In this document: positions 24,684 to 33,639 of the stretch, one piece after another
Position numbering within the stretch: the first letter of the stretch is position 1
Layout: the number at the start of each line of letters is the position of its first letter
Assembly (NCBI GenBank): GCA_902604975.1
Contig: CACLAY010000006.1
Span: 1-46,681 of the forward strand
Reading direction: 5' to 3'
Source: an uncultured Pelagibacteraceae bacterium
GTDB lineage: Bacteria > Pseudomonadota > Alphaproteobacteria > Pelagibacterales > Pelagibacteraceae
DNA length: 46,681 nt
The notes under the pieces: model-generated
Seen by the model: the letters and a program-made list of their open reading frames with translations, nothing else
What the model was told of the DNA's origin: nothing
Databases searched by the model: none
Program-made: the position numbers and the translations under genes

Positions 24684-26135
24684 AATTGAAGAATATTTTT
24701 TTAAAATTAAATTAAAATCTTTATTTGATCTTGCTGAAGCTAAAATAAATCTATCTGGTCTGACTAAAATAGCTTTCGAATTAATATTTTTTAAATATTT
24801 TGATACATTGCCCAAATTCCTTGCTTTCAATAAGTGGCAATTTTTTGAGATTTTGGGTTTTATTTCTGAAGATAAAATTATCATTCCTTTTTTTGAAAAA
24901 TGATCATCTAGAGTTTTATTATTTTTAAGTTTGAATTGAGGAAAAGTTTTTCCTCTATTTTTATCCTTTAGGTTACCTAAGCCTTTTCCTAGTTTAGGTT
25001 TAATTGACTGCATGCTTTTAATACCTTTATTATCAGATTTTATATTGTCTGTTATTTGAATGGACTCAACAGCATTTACAAATTCTCCCATTCTCATAGT
25101 GGTTTCAATATATTCTTTAACATTTAGAGATCTTTCTGATTGATATGTGTTTAAAAGTTTTTCATTAAATTTATTCCTTATACAGTTGGCAATTTTCCAT
25201 GCTAAATTTGATGCATCCCTAATTCCAGCACACATTCCTTGACCCATAAATGGTGGCATCAAATGAGCGGCATCACCAGCTATAAAAACTCTACCTTTTC
25301 GCCATTTTCTAGCAATAGCTGACTCAAATGTATAAATTGTTTTTCTCTCAATAGTGGCTTCGCTTTTATTTAGCCAAGGTTTTAGAAAATTCCAAATATA
25401 ATTTTCTGATAAAACTTTTTTATCACTGTGATTTTTCTTAATTGCAAATTCCCATCTTCTACGTCTACCAACATTTCTACAATACGTCGCTGGTTGTTTT
25501 GGATTTGAATATTGAATTGTTCTATCTGGTAAATTATTTTTTTTCTTTTTCAATATTAGATCAACTACAGCCCATTTTTGAGTAAAACCTAAATTATCCA
25601 TTTTTGATTTCATTTGTTTTCTAGTTATAGAGTTAGCACCATCACAACCAATTAAAAATTTTGATCTTACGAGATGCTCTTTATGATTATTTATGTTTAA
25701 ATAAGTTATATCGACATGGTTTTTTGAATTTTTAATTTTTATAACTTCAGAATTTTGTTCAATTGAGACTTTTTTATAAATTTTTAATTTTTTTCTAAGT
25801 TTTTTTTCTAAATCTGGTTGATGAAATCTATAACTTGGATACCATCCATTATCTGTAATTTTTTTTGGTCTTGGCCAATCTAATATCACTTTATTCTTAG
25901 AATTAACGAATTTAGTACCTTTATTAATTATAGTATGTTTTAAAAATTCTTTTGTAATACCTATTGTTTGAAATACTCTCATTATTTCATCATCAAAATG
26001 AACCGCTCTAGGCAGTGGATAAAAACTTTTTTCTCTATCGAGAATTAATATTGAAAAGTCATGCATTGCCAGAAGGTTTGCTAAAGTCCCACCCGCAGGT
26101 CCTAATCCTACTATTGTGACATCAAATTCTTTCAT
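24675..26135 (-). CDS. FAD-dependent aromatic hydroxylase, MhpA-like
   Basis: A 486-residue class A flavoprotein monooxygenase. The FAD Rossmann motif is IVGLGPAG (residues 8-15). The group-specific PRAVHFDDEIMRVFQ follows, as in 3-(3-hydroxyphenyl)propionate hydroxylase MhpA. Then come IGCDGANS and GRVFIAGDAAHLMPPFMGQG, the DG and GD fingerprints. It should add one oxygen to a phenol using NAD(P)H. It lies 15 bp downstream of the extradiol dioxygenase on the same strand, which would cleave the resulting catechol. Substrate is unknown. Confidence 0.88.
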   Translation of the reverse strand: MKEFDVTIVGLGPAGGTLANLLAMHDFSILILDREKSFYPLPRAVHFDDEIMRVFQTIGITKEFLKHTIINKGTKFVNSKNKVILDWPRPKKITDNGWYPSYRFHQPDLEKKLRKKLKIYKKVSIEQNSEVIKIKNSKNHVDITYLNINNHKEHLVRSKFLIGCDGANSITRKQMKSKMDNLGFTQKWAVVDLILKKKKNNLPDRTIQYSNPKQPATYCRNVGRRRRWEFAIKKNHSDKKVLSENYIWNFLKPWLNKSEATIERKTIYTFESAIARKWRKGRVFIAGDAAHLMPPFMGQGMCAGIRDASNLAWKIANCIRNKFNEKLLNTYQSERSLNVKEYIETTMRMGEFVNAVESIQITDNIKSDNKGIKSMQSIKPKLGKGLGNLKDKNRGKTFPQFKLKNNKTLDDHFSKKGMIILSSEIKPKISKNCHLLKARNLGNVSKYLKNINSKAILVRPDRFILASARSNKDFNLILKKYSSILR

Positions 26136-26150
26136 TGATATTTTTAAATA

Positions 26151-27122
26151 TTATTTTTTTTTTAAATTTGAATATAACCAAGGACAATCAATCAACAATG
26201 GAGCTTGTTTTCCTTGAGAAGCAGTTTCGAGTCTTTTATTTCTAAATTTCATTCTCTCATCATCAGGTAAATAAAGTCTCTCGTGCCCCCAAAAACTAGG
26301 CCCCTCAAATGTTTCAATTGGCTGCCATGTGTCTGGATTAATAATCCTCCCACCCCATCCATTTTCAATAAAAAATCCTGAGGGTGTAATTGAATAAAAT
26401 GAAGTCATATAATCATTGGTATGCCGTCCCATTGTATAGGCAATTGCATTATCCTTGTATTGTAACAAGTCATAACCTTGACCTACATCGTCTAAGTTAT
26501 TGTATTCAACCATAAAATGATGAAAACCAGTTCCACCTGAGCCAAATAAAGCTAAACTATGATGTCTACCATTAACATGAAAAAAGCATAAAGATATTGG
26601 AGTATGACTATAATCACTTATCTTGAAACCCATTACGTCTCTGTAAAACGGAATTAAATCATCAATATTTTTAACATGTACAACTGCATGTCCCATCCCT
26701 AGTGCCCCAGTCTTAAATCCTGAAATTGGTCTACCTGGTTTAAAAGGATCAGTGTCTAACATAGGCTTATAAACTAATTCAATACGATTTCCCTGTGGGT
26801 CGTTAAAATATATTAAATCCTCAACAAAACGTTTGTCAGCAAAAGAAGTCTTTCCATGATTTACTACTATTTCATTTTCTTCTAATTTATTTGCAAAGGT
26901 TTGAAGATCTTCCTTGGTCTCAACTTCCCATCCTAAAAATCCTAATCCATCTCCTTTATCACCAGTTATTGTTAACCTTTGTTTTTGGTCATCCATTCTA
27001 AAAGATAGAATTTCTTTTCCTCGATCTATTTGTTGCATACCAAGATATTTTTGAGAATAAATTGACCAATCCTCAAATTTATCTGAATTAACTCCAATAT
27101 AACTTAAAGCTTTTACTGCCAT
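26151..27122 (-). CDS. Extradiol ring-cleavage dioxygenase (VOC superfamily, BphC-like)
   Basis: A 323-residue two-domain VOC protein. The start is placed at the ATG at 27122 (MAVKALSYIGV); the ATG at 27158 lies inside a terminator hairpin. The Fe(II) triad is intact in the C-terminal domain: H145 (GMGHAVVHV), H202 (GFHHFMVEY) and E253 (TPSGFFIENG). The MGRHTNDYMTSFY motif is typical of BphC-type meta-cleaving enzymes. It should open a catechol next to its diol. It is read just ahead of the MhpA-like hydroxylase. Which catechol it uses is not visible. Confidence 0.88.
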   Translation of the reverse strand: MAVKALSYIGVNSDKFEDWSIYSQKYLGMQQIDRGKEILSFRMDDQKQRLTITGDKGDGLGFLGWEVETKEDLQTFANKLEENEIVVNHGKTSFADKRFVEDLIYFNDPQGNRIELVYKPMLDTDPFKPGRPISGFKTGALGMGHAVVHVKNIDDLIPFYRDVMGFKISDYSHTPISLCFFHVNGRHHSLALFGSGGTGFHHFMVEYNNLDDVGQGYDLLQYKDNAIAYTMGRHTNDYMTSFYSITPSGFFIENGWGGRIINPDTWQPIETFEGPSFWGHERLYLPDDERMKFRNKRLETASQGKQAPLLIDCPWLYSNLKKK

Positions 27123-27147
27123 TTTATTATTATACTTAATTTTGAAA

Positions 27148-27173
27148 GAGCCCGCCATGAAATTAGCGGGCTC
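27148..27173 (-). terminator. Hairpin terminator after dctP
   Basis: Perfect 8-bp GC-rich arms (gagcccgc, 27148-27155; gcgggctc, 27166-27173) with a 10-nt loop, starting 11 nt past the dctP stop on the minus strand and followed by TTTC. The stem is strong for so AT-rich a genome. The U-run is short, so read-through into the dioxygenase is likely, making this a partial terminator that keeps dctP transcripts in excess. Confidence 0.78.
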
Positions 27174-27184
27174 GAATTTAACTA

Positions 27185-28198
27185 TTAACCGTCTATTTTA
27201 GATATTACTTCTCTTGCTCTTTTTAATACAGCATCTCCATCAAGGCCTTTACCTTTCATTTCTGCTAACCAGTCAGATTCAATTGGAGCTAATATTTTTT
27301 TGTATTCAGCTAACACTGAGTCAGATGCAATAGTTATTTCATGTCCTGGAGTATTTTCTACTTGAACTCTCATCTTGGCATTCTGAGTATCGATTAAATT
27401 AGATGCCCAGTCGCCAAACCATTGACCAGAATGTTTATCAACACATCCTTTTGCTGCTGAAGATAGACCGTTATATTTCCCTTCATTCATTATTAATCCA
27501 AATGTTGCATTAGTGATGTTAACTTCTGTATGATATTTAGTAACATCAAATAATCTAAATGAACCAATTGCTGTGTATGGGAAAGGTGTGCCATCTATAA
27601 CACCTTTATTTAATGCTTCTGAAGTTCCTGGTGCTGGTACTTTAACCCCAGTTGCTCCTAAAGTTTTAAGAATAGTTCCAGCTATTTTGCTTGGAACTCT
27701 CATTTTTTTACCTTTAAAGTCTGCTGGTTTAACTACTTTAGTATTCTTCATATGGATTTGGTATCCTGGATTCGAATGAAGACCTATCAGTTTAATTCCT
27801 GCCATTTCTTTATCTAGGTAACCTTCTTCAAAAAGAGTATTTAAAGCTCTAGATCCAGCTTTTGAAGTTTTGGTCAAGAATGGTAGTTCTACAACTGAAC
27901 TTAAAGGAAATTGACCACCAATATATCCAAGAACTGTCCAAGATATATCTGCAACTCCTGAAGTTACTATATCGTATTGTTTTGGAGGACTTCCTAATAC
28001 TCCTCCCGCATACATTTTTACGTTTAAAGCACCATTTGAACATTTATTAACTTTATCTGCCCAAGCAGCTAAAATCTTACTTGCTATAAATGCTTTTGGT
28101 GGCTCAAAAGTTGCTAACTTTAATTCTGTAGCTGATGCCGTGCTTATAATGCTTAAGGAAAAAATTCCTATAACAAAGCCTATTATTTTCTTTTTCAT
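27185..28198 (-). CDS. dctP: TRAP transporter substrate-binding protein (DctP family)
   Basis: A 337-residue periplasmic binding protein with a signal peptide (cleavage near TASATELK). DctP features follow: KLATFEPPKAF at the mature start, AGGVLGSPPKQYDIV, and KGKKMRVPSKIAGTIL, which carries the Arg that grips a ligand carboxylate. A GAGGGG ribosome site precedes it. It is separated from its membrane partners, which lie beyond the divergent FAH gene at 29168-30969. The surrounding hydroxylase and dioxygenase suggest an aromatic or related acid as ligand. That is inference. Confidence 0.92.
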   Translation of the reverse strand: MKKKIIGFVIGIFSLSIISTASATELKLATFEPPKAFIASKILAAWADKVNKCSNGALNVKMYAGGVLGSPPKQYDIVTSGVADISWTVLGYIGGQFPLSSVVELPFLTKTSKAGSRALNTLFEEGYLDKEMAGIKLIGLHSNPGYQIHMKNTKVVKPADFKGKKMRVPSKIAGTILKTLGATGVKVPAPGTSEALNKGVIDGTPFPYTAIGSFRLFDVTKYHTEVNITNATFGLIMNEGKYNGLSSAAKGCVDKHSGQWFGDWASNLIDTQNAKMRVQVENTPGHEITIASDSVLAEYKKILAPIESDWLAEMKGKGLDGDAVLKRAREVISKIDG

Positions 28199-28248
28199 GT
28201 TAATCCCCTCTTATTATTAAATAATTATAAGAAAGTTTAACTTGAAAA

Positions 28249-29100
28249 TTAGATTATTTCATCCTTAATTGTATTAGATAAAGTGCCAATTTCTGTGATT
28301 TCTATTTCAACATTATCTCCGGGCTTCATAAATACTGGAGGGTTTCTTTTAAACCCTACACCTCCAGGCGTACCAGTGACTAGTACATCACCTGCTCTCC
28401 AAGCCATAGCTTTAGAAACATACGAAATTAAAATTGGAATATCGAAAATAAGTTGACTTAATTTTGCGTTCTGCATGACTTCGCCATTTAATCTAGTTTC
28501 AATTGTTAAATTTTTATAATTATTAATGTCTTCAGCTAAAACCATGTGTGGACCAAAACTCCCTGTTTTTTCAAAGTTTTTACCCATCCCAAATTGCCTT
28601 GTATGTCTCTGCCACTCTCTTATAGTACTTTCATTATAACATGAATAACCAATTATATGCTTTAAGGCATCCTCAGGTTTTATGTGTTTGCCACCTTCAC
28701 CCATAATTACTGCCATCTCACCTTCAAAATCTAAGCTTTGTGAAACAACAGGTCTTTGAATTGGCTGTAAGTGTGCAGTTTGACTTTCTGGAAATCGATG
28801 AAAAATTACTGGATTCTCTTCAACTGTTCTGTTGGTTTCTTTAACATGTTCACTATAATTTAAACCTACACAAATAATTTTTCCAGGATTTGGAATTAAT
28901 GGTAAATATTCAATATCTGAAACATTAATATTGCCTGGATTATTTATTGCATAAGATTTTGCTTCCTCTATTCCTTGATTTGAAATTAAATCTTTTAGTG
29001 TACCTGAATTAGATACTTTTCCAGTTAGATCTGTAATTTTATTATTATTTATAATACCGAACTTATTTTGTTCATTATGTTTAAAAGAAATAAATTTCAT
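28249..29100 (-). CDS. Fumarylacetoacetate hydrolase family protein
   Basis: A 283-residue FAH-fold enzyme. The metal-binding acidic set is seen in QSLDFEGEMAVIMGEGG (ExE) with an upstream CVGLNYSEHVKE, and the C-terminal VLVTGTPGGVGFKRNPP motif is a family hallmark. Members hydrolyse C-C bonds in fumarylpyruvate or acylpyruvates, or isomerise/decarboxylate meta-cleavage products. Placed with an MhpA-like hydroxylase and a BphC-like dioxygenase, it is a good candidate for the step after ring opening. It is 50 bp upstream of dctP on the same strand and divergent from dctQM. Confidence 0.9.
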   Translation of the reverse strand: MKFISFKHNEQNKFGIINNNKITDLTGKVSNSGTLKDLISNQGIEEAKSYAINNPGNINVSDIEYLPLIPNPGKIICVGLNYSEHVKETNRTVEENPVIFHRFPESQTAHLQPIQRPVVSQSLDFEGEMAVIMGEGGKHIKPEDALKHIIGYSCYNESTIREWQRHTRQFGMGKNFEKTGSFGPHMVLAEDINNYKNLTIETRLNGEVMQNAKLSQLIFDIPILISYVSKAMAWRAGDVLVTGTPGGVGFKRNPPVFMKPGDNVEIEITEIGTLSNTIKDEII

Positions 29101-29167
29101 TATTAATACTTTCTATTTTTGTGACTACTTATATGTTAATGTTTAAATAATTTGAAGTAACATTTTT
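29101..29167. promoter_or_regulatory. Divergent promoter region, FAH-dctP versus dctQM
   Basis: This 67-bp gap holds candidate elements for both directions. Minus strand: TTCAAA (29151-29156), 17-nt spacer, TATAAG (29128-29133), for FAH. Plus strand: TTGTGA (29119-29124), 17-nt spacer, TTTAAA (29142-29147), for dctQ. The two overlap almost fully, so one regulator could control uptake and catabolism. Matches are 4-5 of 6 and chance hits are common at this AT content. Confidence 0.35.
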
Positions 29168-29659
29168 ATGATTTCTAAAGTCAGTAAAGTTTTTGATTAT
29201 TCGGCGATAGCTTCAGGTATTATTTTATTTTTATTAGCTGTATTAACATTTTGTGATGTATTTGGGAGACGTTTTTTAAATTCACCAGTAACAGGTACAA
29301 TAGAATTGGTTGAAATAGGAATGGCCTTAGTAGCTTTCCTTGCAATGCCAAGAGCATTTTTTTTAAATGCTAATGTTTCGGCAGATTTTATAAATAATTT
29401 AAATTTAGGTATATTTAAAACTTACTTGGTAATTTTAAAATTTGTTTTAATGATATCGATTATGTCTTTAATGGCATACTCTACTACTTTGACATCACAT
29501 AAGTTTATGAACAATCAAAGAGTAACAATTGATCTAGAGCTTTATTTTTATCCTTTTTATTTCATATGCTCCATTGGGATGTGGTTAAGTGTTTTTGCAA
29601 TTATAATATGGTTTATCAAAACTATTTATAAAATTAACTCTGAAGCAAAGAATTTTTAA
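29168..29659 (+). CDS. dctQ: TRAP transporter small permease (DctQ family)
   Basis: A 163-residue inner-membrane protein with four helices, the standard DctQ topology. LTFCDVFGRRFLNSPVTGTIELVE in residues ~27-50 is a good family signature, with the RRF and the E before helix 2. It partners with DctM. Its last base is the first base of dctM (TAATG), so the two are coupled. It diverges from the FAH gene, and its binding protein is most likely the dctP at 27185-28198. Confidence 0.92.
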   Translation: MISKVSKVFDYSAIASGIILFLLAVLTFCDVFGRRFLNSPVTGTIELVEIGMALVAFLAMPRAFFLNANVSADFINNLNLGIFKTYLVILKFVLMISIMSLMAYSTTLTSHKFMNNQRVTIDLELYFYPFYFICSIGMWLSVFAIIIWFIKTIYKINSEAKNF

Positions 29660-30969
29660 TGGGTTTAGAAGCTGTAATTAATGGCGGATTATCTTTTGCT
29701 GCTGTATTAATTTTAATGGTATTAAATGTACCAATCGGAATTGCAATGTTGGTTGTTGGTTTTGCTGGCTTTGCATTGATTTCGGGATTTGATCCTGCAA
29801 TATTTGTTTTGGGAACTGCTCCTTTCGATGCTGTCTCAAAATATACATTATCAGTGTTGCCTTTGTTTGTTCTAATGGGAAATCTTGCCAACAGTTCAAA
29901 TTTATCAAGAAATTTATATGATGCAGCCTATGCAATAGTAGGTCATTACAAAGGTGGTTTAGCAATGTCTACAGTGGGAGCATGTGCAGGGTTTGGAATG
30001 ATTTGTGGATCTTCAATTGCAACGGCAGCAACAATGTCTCAAATGGCTGGTCCCGAAATGAGAAGACATGGTTATAGTGATGCCCTAATTAGCGGATCTA
30101 TTGCATCTGGTGGGACACTTGGAATAATAATTCCGCCAAGTGTTATTTTAGTAATATATGCTTATTTAACCGAACAATCTGTTCAAGAATTATTTTTTGC
30201 AGCGTTGATACCTGGGTTAATAGCAGTGGTACTGTATATGATCGCTATTAGGATTTATCTTTTAATCTATCCCTCGCAAGGCGGTTATGGAACAAAGATG
30301 CCTTTAAAGGAAAGAATTTCTGCTTTATCAAAAGTTTTTCCAATATTTTTAATATTCGCAATCATGATGGGTGGACTCTATTTAGGTTTTTTTACAGCAA
30401 CTGAAAGTGCTGCAGTAGGTGTAATACTAGTTTTAATTTTTATTTTTTTTAGAGGTCAATTAAAAATAAATCTTTTAAAAGATGCTTTATGGACAACTAT
30501 AAAAACTGTTGGTTCATTGTATTTAATTGTAATTGGTGCAAGTATATTTAATTATCTTATAACTGTCACACAGTTGCCTTTTGCAGTTGTTGATTTTATA
30601 AATTATCTTGAGCTTTCTCCATTAGGAATAATTTTAGTAATTTGTGCAATTTATTTAGTTCTTGGTACTGTGATGGATTCTTTGGCTATGTTGTTTTTAA
30701 CTATTCCAGTGTTTTATCCTGTGATTATTGATGCTGGAATTGATCCAGTATGGTTTGGGATATTTGCAGTAATAGTTGTAGAATTTGGATTGATTTCACC
30801 TCCTGTTGGAATGAATTTATTTGTTATTAAAGGTGTAATGCAAAAAACGCCTTTACAAACTATTTGGTTTGGGACTCTTCCATTCTTAATAACTGACGTA
30901 ATTAGGCTAGCTTTAATTATTGCTTTTCCTGCGATTTGTTTATATTTGCCTAGTCTGATGGCTCCATAG
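29659..30969 (+). CDS. dctM: TRAP transporter large permease (DctM family)
   Basis: A 436-residue protein with about 12 helices. Its GSSIATAATMSQMAGPEM and SGGTLGIIIPPSVILVIY segments are DctM cores, and the matching second-half motif GLISPPVGMNLFVIKG is near the end. It carries out Na+-driven uptake of the acid delivered by DctP. It overlaps dctQ by one base. Its 3' end overlaps the convergent small membrane protein gene by 20 bp. Confidence 0.94.
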   Translation: MGLEAVINGGLSFAAVLILMVLNVPIGIAMLVVGFAGFALISGFDPAIFVLGTAPFDAVSKYTLSVLPLFVLMGNLANSSNLSRNLYDAAYAIVGHYKGGLAMSTVGACAGFGMICGSSIATAATMSQMAGPEMRRHGYSDALISGSIASGGTLGIIIPPSVILVIYAYLTEQSVQELFFAALIPGLIAVVLYMIAIRIYLLIYPSQGGYGTKMPLKERISALSKVFPIFLIFAIMMGGLYLGFFTATESAAVGVILVLIFIFFRGQLKINLLKDALWTTIKTVGSLYLIVIGASIFNYLITVTQLPFAVVDFINYLELSPLGIILVICAIYLVLGTVMDSLAMLFLTIPVFYPVIIDAGIDPVWFGIFAVIVVEFGLISPPVGMNLFVIKGVMQKTPLQTIWFGTLPFLITDVIRLALIIAFPAICLYLPSLMAP

Positions 30970-31288
30970 TATTTTTAATTTTTTTTATATAATTAAAATA
31001 TATAAAACCAAAAACTGCGCCTACAATCATTAATATATACTGATAAAATTTTAATAATACAAAAACTATTGGTAATTCTTTACCTGGATTCTGGGCATAA
31101 AAATTATCTGTACCATCTTTATATAAATCCATTGGTCCCAGAGTTGCATATAAACCAAAGATAAATATATAAATACATGGTAATAAAGAAATAATTAATA
31201 AAATTCTATTTCCACGAATTAATTTTATTAAATTTGCAGAAATTCCCACTGAAACTAAACAAATTAAAGATAATATTAAAGGGTTCAT
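30950..31288 (-). CDS. Small membrane protein coupled to a sulfatase, unknown
   Basis: A 112-residue protein with three likely helices (about residues 3-20, 28-50 and 80-100). The ATG at 31288 shares a base with the sulfatase stop (TAATG); this coupling decides the start over an upstream TTG at 31294. Between helices 2 and 3 is a polar loop (PMDLYKDGTDNFYAQNPGKE) that would face the periplasm or cytosol. I recognise no family. Its tight link suggests it works with, or is merely cotranscribed with, the sulfatase. Confidence 0.68.
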   Translation of the reverse strand: MNPLILSLICLVSVGISANLIKLIRGNRILLIISLLPCIYIFIFGLYATLGPMDLYKDGTDNFYAQNPGKELPIVFVLLKFYQYILMIVGAVFGFIYFNYIKKIKNTMEPSD

Positions 31289-32871
31289 TACCAAACTCCT
31301 ATCATAATTCCATCATCTTTTGTATAGTCTCTTTCTTTTAAAACAAATTCATCTGTTGCTGCAACTCTATTTTTTCTATTTGTAATTCTTTTGAGCAATA
31401 TATCCTTCATTTCATAAATTATTTTTTTGTGATGTGAAGATTGCCCTAAATCATTAAATTCATCTGGATCATTTTTTAAGTCAAATAATTGAGGTGGGAA
31501 ACCTTTGTAATAAATATACTTCCATCTATTATTTCTAATCATGTATGCTCTTGCATCTGATGCTCCAATATTAAGAGTTTTTCTTGCTTCGTTAAATGAG
31601 TAATCTATTTCGCTAAATACACTATCTTTCCAATTAGAAACTTCATTTCCTCTAATAATTGGTAACAAAGATTCTCCTTCCAGGCGATGTTTGCTTACAT
31701 TGCTATCAACAGAATCTAAAAAAGTTGGAAGCAAGTCAATAGCCTCAACAAATCTGCTTTCTCTTACTCCTCTATTATTATCTGACAAATTGCTAGGATC
31801 ATAAATTATCATTGGAACTTTAACAATTTGTTCGTGAAATAGTTCTTTTTCTCCTAGCCAATGATCACCTTGATAATCACCATGGTCTGATGTAAAGACT
31901 ATCATTGTATTTTTCATATAATCTTTTTCTTCTAGAAATTTAAATAGTCGACCAAGATTATCATCAATTTGTTTTATTAACCCCATATATCCCGAAAGAA
32001 CAGTGTTTCTTACTTCTTCTCTTGAAAAAGTCTTTGAAATATTATTTTCCATGAAAGCTTTATAAACTGGATGATCTATTTCTTTTTCAGCGTTACTTCG
32101 ATGAACCGAGTAAAATTGATTTGCTGAATACATGTTATGGTAAGGTGCAGGTGCAATATATGGCCAGTGAGGTTTTATAAATGATAAATGAAGAAACCAA
32201 GGTCTTTCATCACTTTCCTGAATGAACTCCATAGATCTATTAGTCATGAATGCAGTTTCAGAGTGCTCCTCTTTAATTCTTGCAGGTTTATTAGAATTTC
32301 TTAACCTCCATCCACTTAAAATTTTTCCATATTCGTCTTCTGATGAATTTGCCCAACTATCCCAAGGGTTTTCACCCTCATATCCAAGTTGGTTTAACCA
32401 TTCATTATAGGATAATTTTTTGTTTGAATTTTTAATGTGGTTATTTGGGTGAAGCCCATCATCTCTTTCATAGGGTTCAAAACCTGGCTCACTTATTGTT
32501 AAACCTATTTCTGTATCTTTTGAAATTCCTAGTCGGCTCATTCCATCTAAATCTGGTCTCATATGAGTTTTACCGACAACACCAGTTCTTATCCCAGATT
32601 GTCTCAAATAATCTCCAATTGTTAATTCACCAATTGGCAACGGTATTTGGTTCCATGTTGATCCATGACTAAACACTGTTCTTCCAGTATAATATGAAGC
32701 TCTTGATGGACCGCAAACAGGAGCTTGCACATAAGCTGAGTCAAATAGAATACCTTTTTTTGCAAGTGCATCAATATGTGGGGTTTTTAAATGTGGGTGC
32801 CCATAACAAGAAAGATAGTCAAATCGCAATTGATCAGCCATGATAAAAAGAATATTTTTAATTTTGTTCAT
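31288..32871 (-). CDS. Sulfatase (type I, formylglycine-dependent)
   Basis: A 527-residue alkaline-phosphatase-superfamily hydrolase. The sulfatase signature CGPSRASYYTGR begins at C53, the Cys that is converted to formylglycine. Metal ligands appear in MADQLRFDYL near the start and VFTSDHGDYQGDHWLGEK in the middle. No signal peptide is seen, so it is probably cytosolic, which would suit choline-sulfate-like or other small sulfate or phosphonate esters. It needs a formylglycine-generating enzyme, which is not in this window. Substrate is unknown. Confidence 0.9.
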   Translation of the reverse strand: MNKIKNILFIMADQLRFDYLSCYGHPHLKTPHIDALAKKGILFDSAYVQAPVCGPSRASYYTGRTVFSHGSTWNQIPLPIGELTIGDYLRQSGIRTGVVGKTHMRPDLDGMSRLGISKDTEIGLTISEPGFEPYERDDGLHPNNHIKNSNKKLSYNEWLNQLGYEGENPWDSWANSSEDEYGKILSGWRLRNSNKPARIKEEHSETAFMTNRSMEFIQESDERPWFLHLSFIKPHWPYIAPAPYHNMYSANQFYSVHRSNAEKEIDHPVYKAFMENNISKTFSREEVRNTVLSGYMGLIKQIDDNLGRLFKFLEEKDYMKNTMIVFTSDHGDYQGDHWLGEKELFHEQIVKVPMIIYDPSNLSDNNRGVRESRFVEAIDLLPTFLDSVDSNVSKHRLEGESLLPIIRGNEVSNWKDSVFSEIDYSFNEARKTLNIGASDARAYMIRNNRWKYIYYKGFPPQLFDLKNDPDEFNDLGQSSHHKKIIYEMKDILLKRITNRKNRVAATDEFVLKERDYTKDDGIMIGVW

Positions 32872-32872
32872 A

Positions 32873-33571
32873 TTAATTAAAAAATTTGTATTTTATGATT
32901 ACTTTAACTGCTTTTATTGCATCAGAAAATCTAATTTTTTTTCCATCTTCATATTCTCTCCCATGATAGCTAATAGGGACTTCAAATATTTTTTGATTAA
33001 TATTTGACAATTTAGTTGTAACTTCTGGACAAAAAGCAAAATCATCTTCTTTTATATTAAGTTTTAAAAAAATATCTTTATCAAAGACTTTGTAACAAGT
33101 GTGAGCATCTGTTAAGGTTTGATTATTTATTAAATTGGAAAATTTGGTAAGTAAATAATTTCCAAGAATTCTGTATTTTTGAATTAAAGTAGATCTGTTT
33201 TCAACATTTCTTCCAAGAACTCTTGAGCCATAAACAACTTTTATACTTTTATCTTTGAAAGGTTTTAATAAATTATAATAGTCCATTGGGTCATATTCTA
33301 AATCAGCGTCTTGAATAATTATAATATCGCCTTTGATTGATTTAATAGAGCTCTTGATTGCTGCTCCTTTTCCTTTATTATCTTCATGATATATTATTTT
33401 GTCTACATTTTTAGAAATTTTTTTTTTAAGAACTTCTCTAGTACCGTCGGTAGAAAAATCATCTATTACTATGATTTGAAGATTTATATTTTTGAGACTT
33501 AATATTTTGTCAATAATTTTACTAATTGTTTTATTTTCGTTGTAACAAGGAATTATTACTGTAATCAACAT
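32873..33571 (-). CDS. Glycosyltransferase family 2
   Basis: A 232-residue GT-A enzyme of the dolichyl-/undecaprenyl-phosphate sugar transferase type. It shows IIPCYNENKTISKII, IVIDDFSTDGTREVL, HEDNKGKGAAIKSSI, and the metal-binding IIQDADLEYDP. It lacks a membrane domain at the C-terminus. It likely loads a sugar onto a polyprenyl phosphate for a GT-C enzyme. The large membrane protein read divergently 68 bp away is a possible partner. It ends 1 nt before the sulfatase start region. Confidence 0.88.
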   Translation of the reverse strand: MLITVIIPCYNENKTISKIIDKILSLKNINLQIIVIDDFSTDGTREVLKKKISKNVDKIIYHEDNKGKGAAIKSSIKSIKGDIIIIQDADLEYDPMDYYNLLKPFKDKSIKVVYGSRVLGRNVENRSTLIQKYRILGNYLLTKFSNLINNQTLTDAHTCYKVFDKDIFLKLNIKEDDFAFCPEVTTKLSNINQKIFEVPISYHGREYEDGKKIRFSDAIKAVKVIIKYKFFN

Positions 33572-33639
33572 TAGATAAGATATTAATTTTTTATTATTAG
33601 ATATATATTATTAGATTATTAATTAAATATTTAAGATAC

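Noticed and set aside
24661..24903. An 80-residue plus-strand frame past the BKACE gene
   Set aside because: It lies wholly opposite the well-supported FAD hydroxylase 3' end and has no recognisable features.
27123..27158. A longer dioxygenase start at the ATG at 27158
   Set aside because: That ATG lies within the loop/stem of the dctP terminator hairpin; the ATG at 27122 directly precedes the conserved first VOC domain and gives the usual length.
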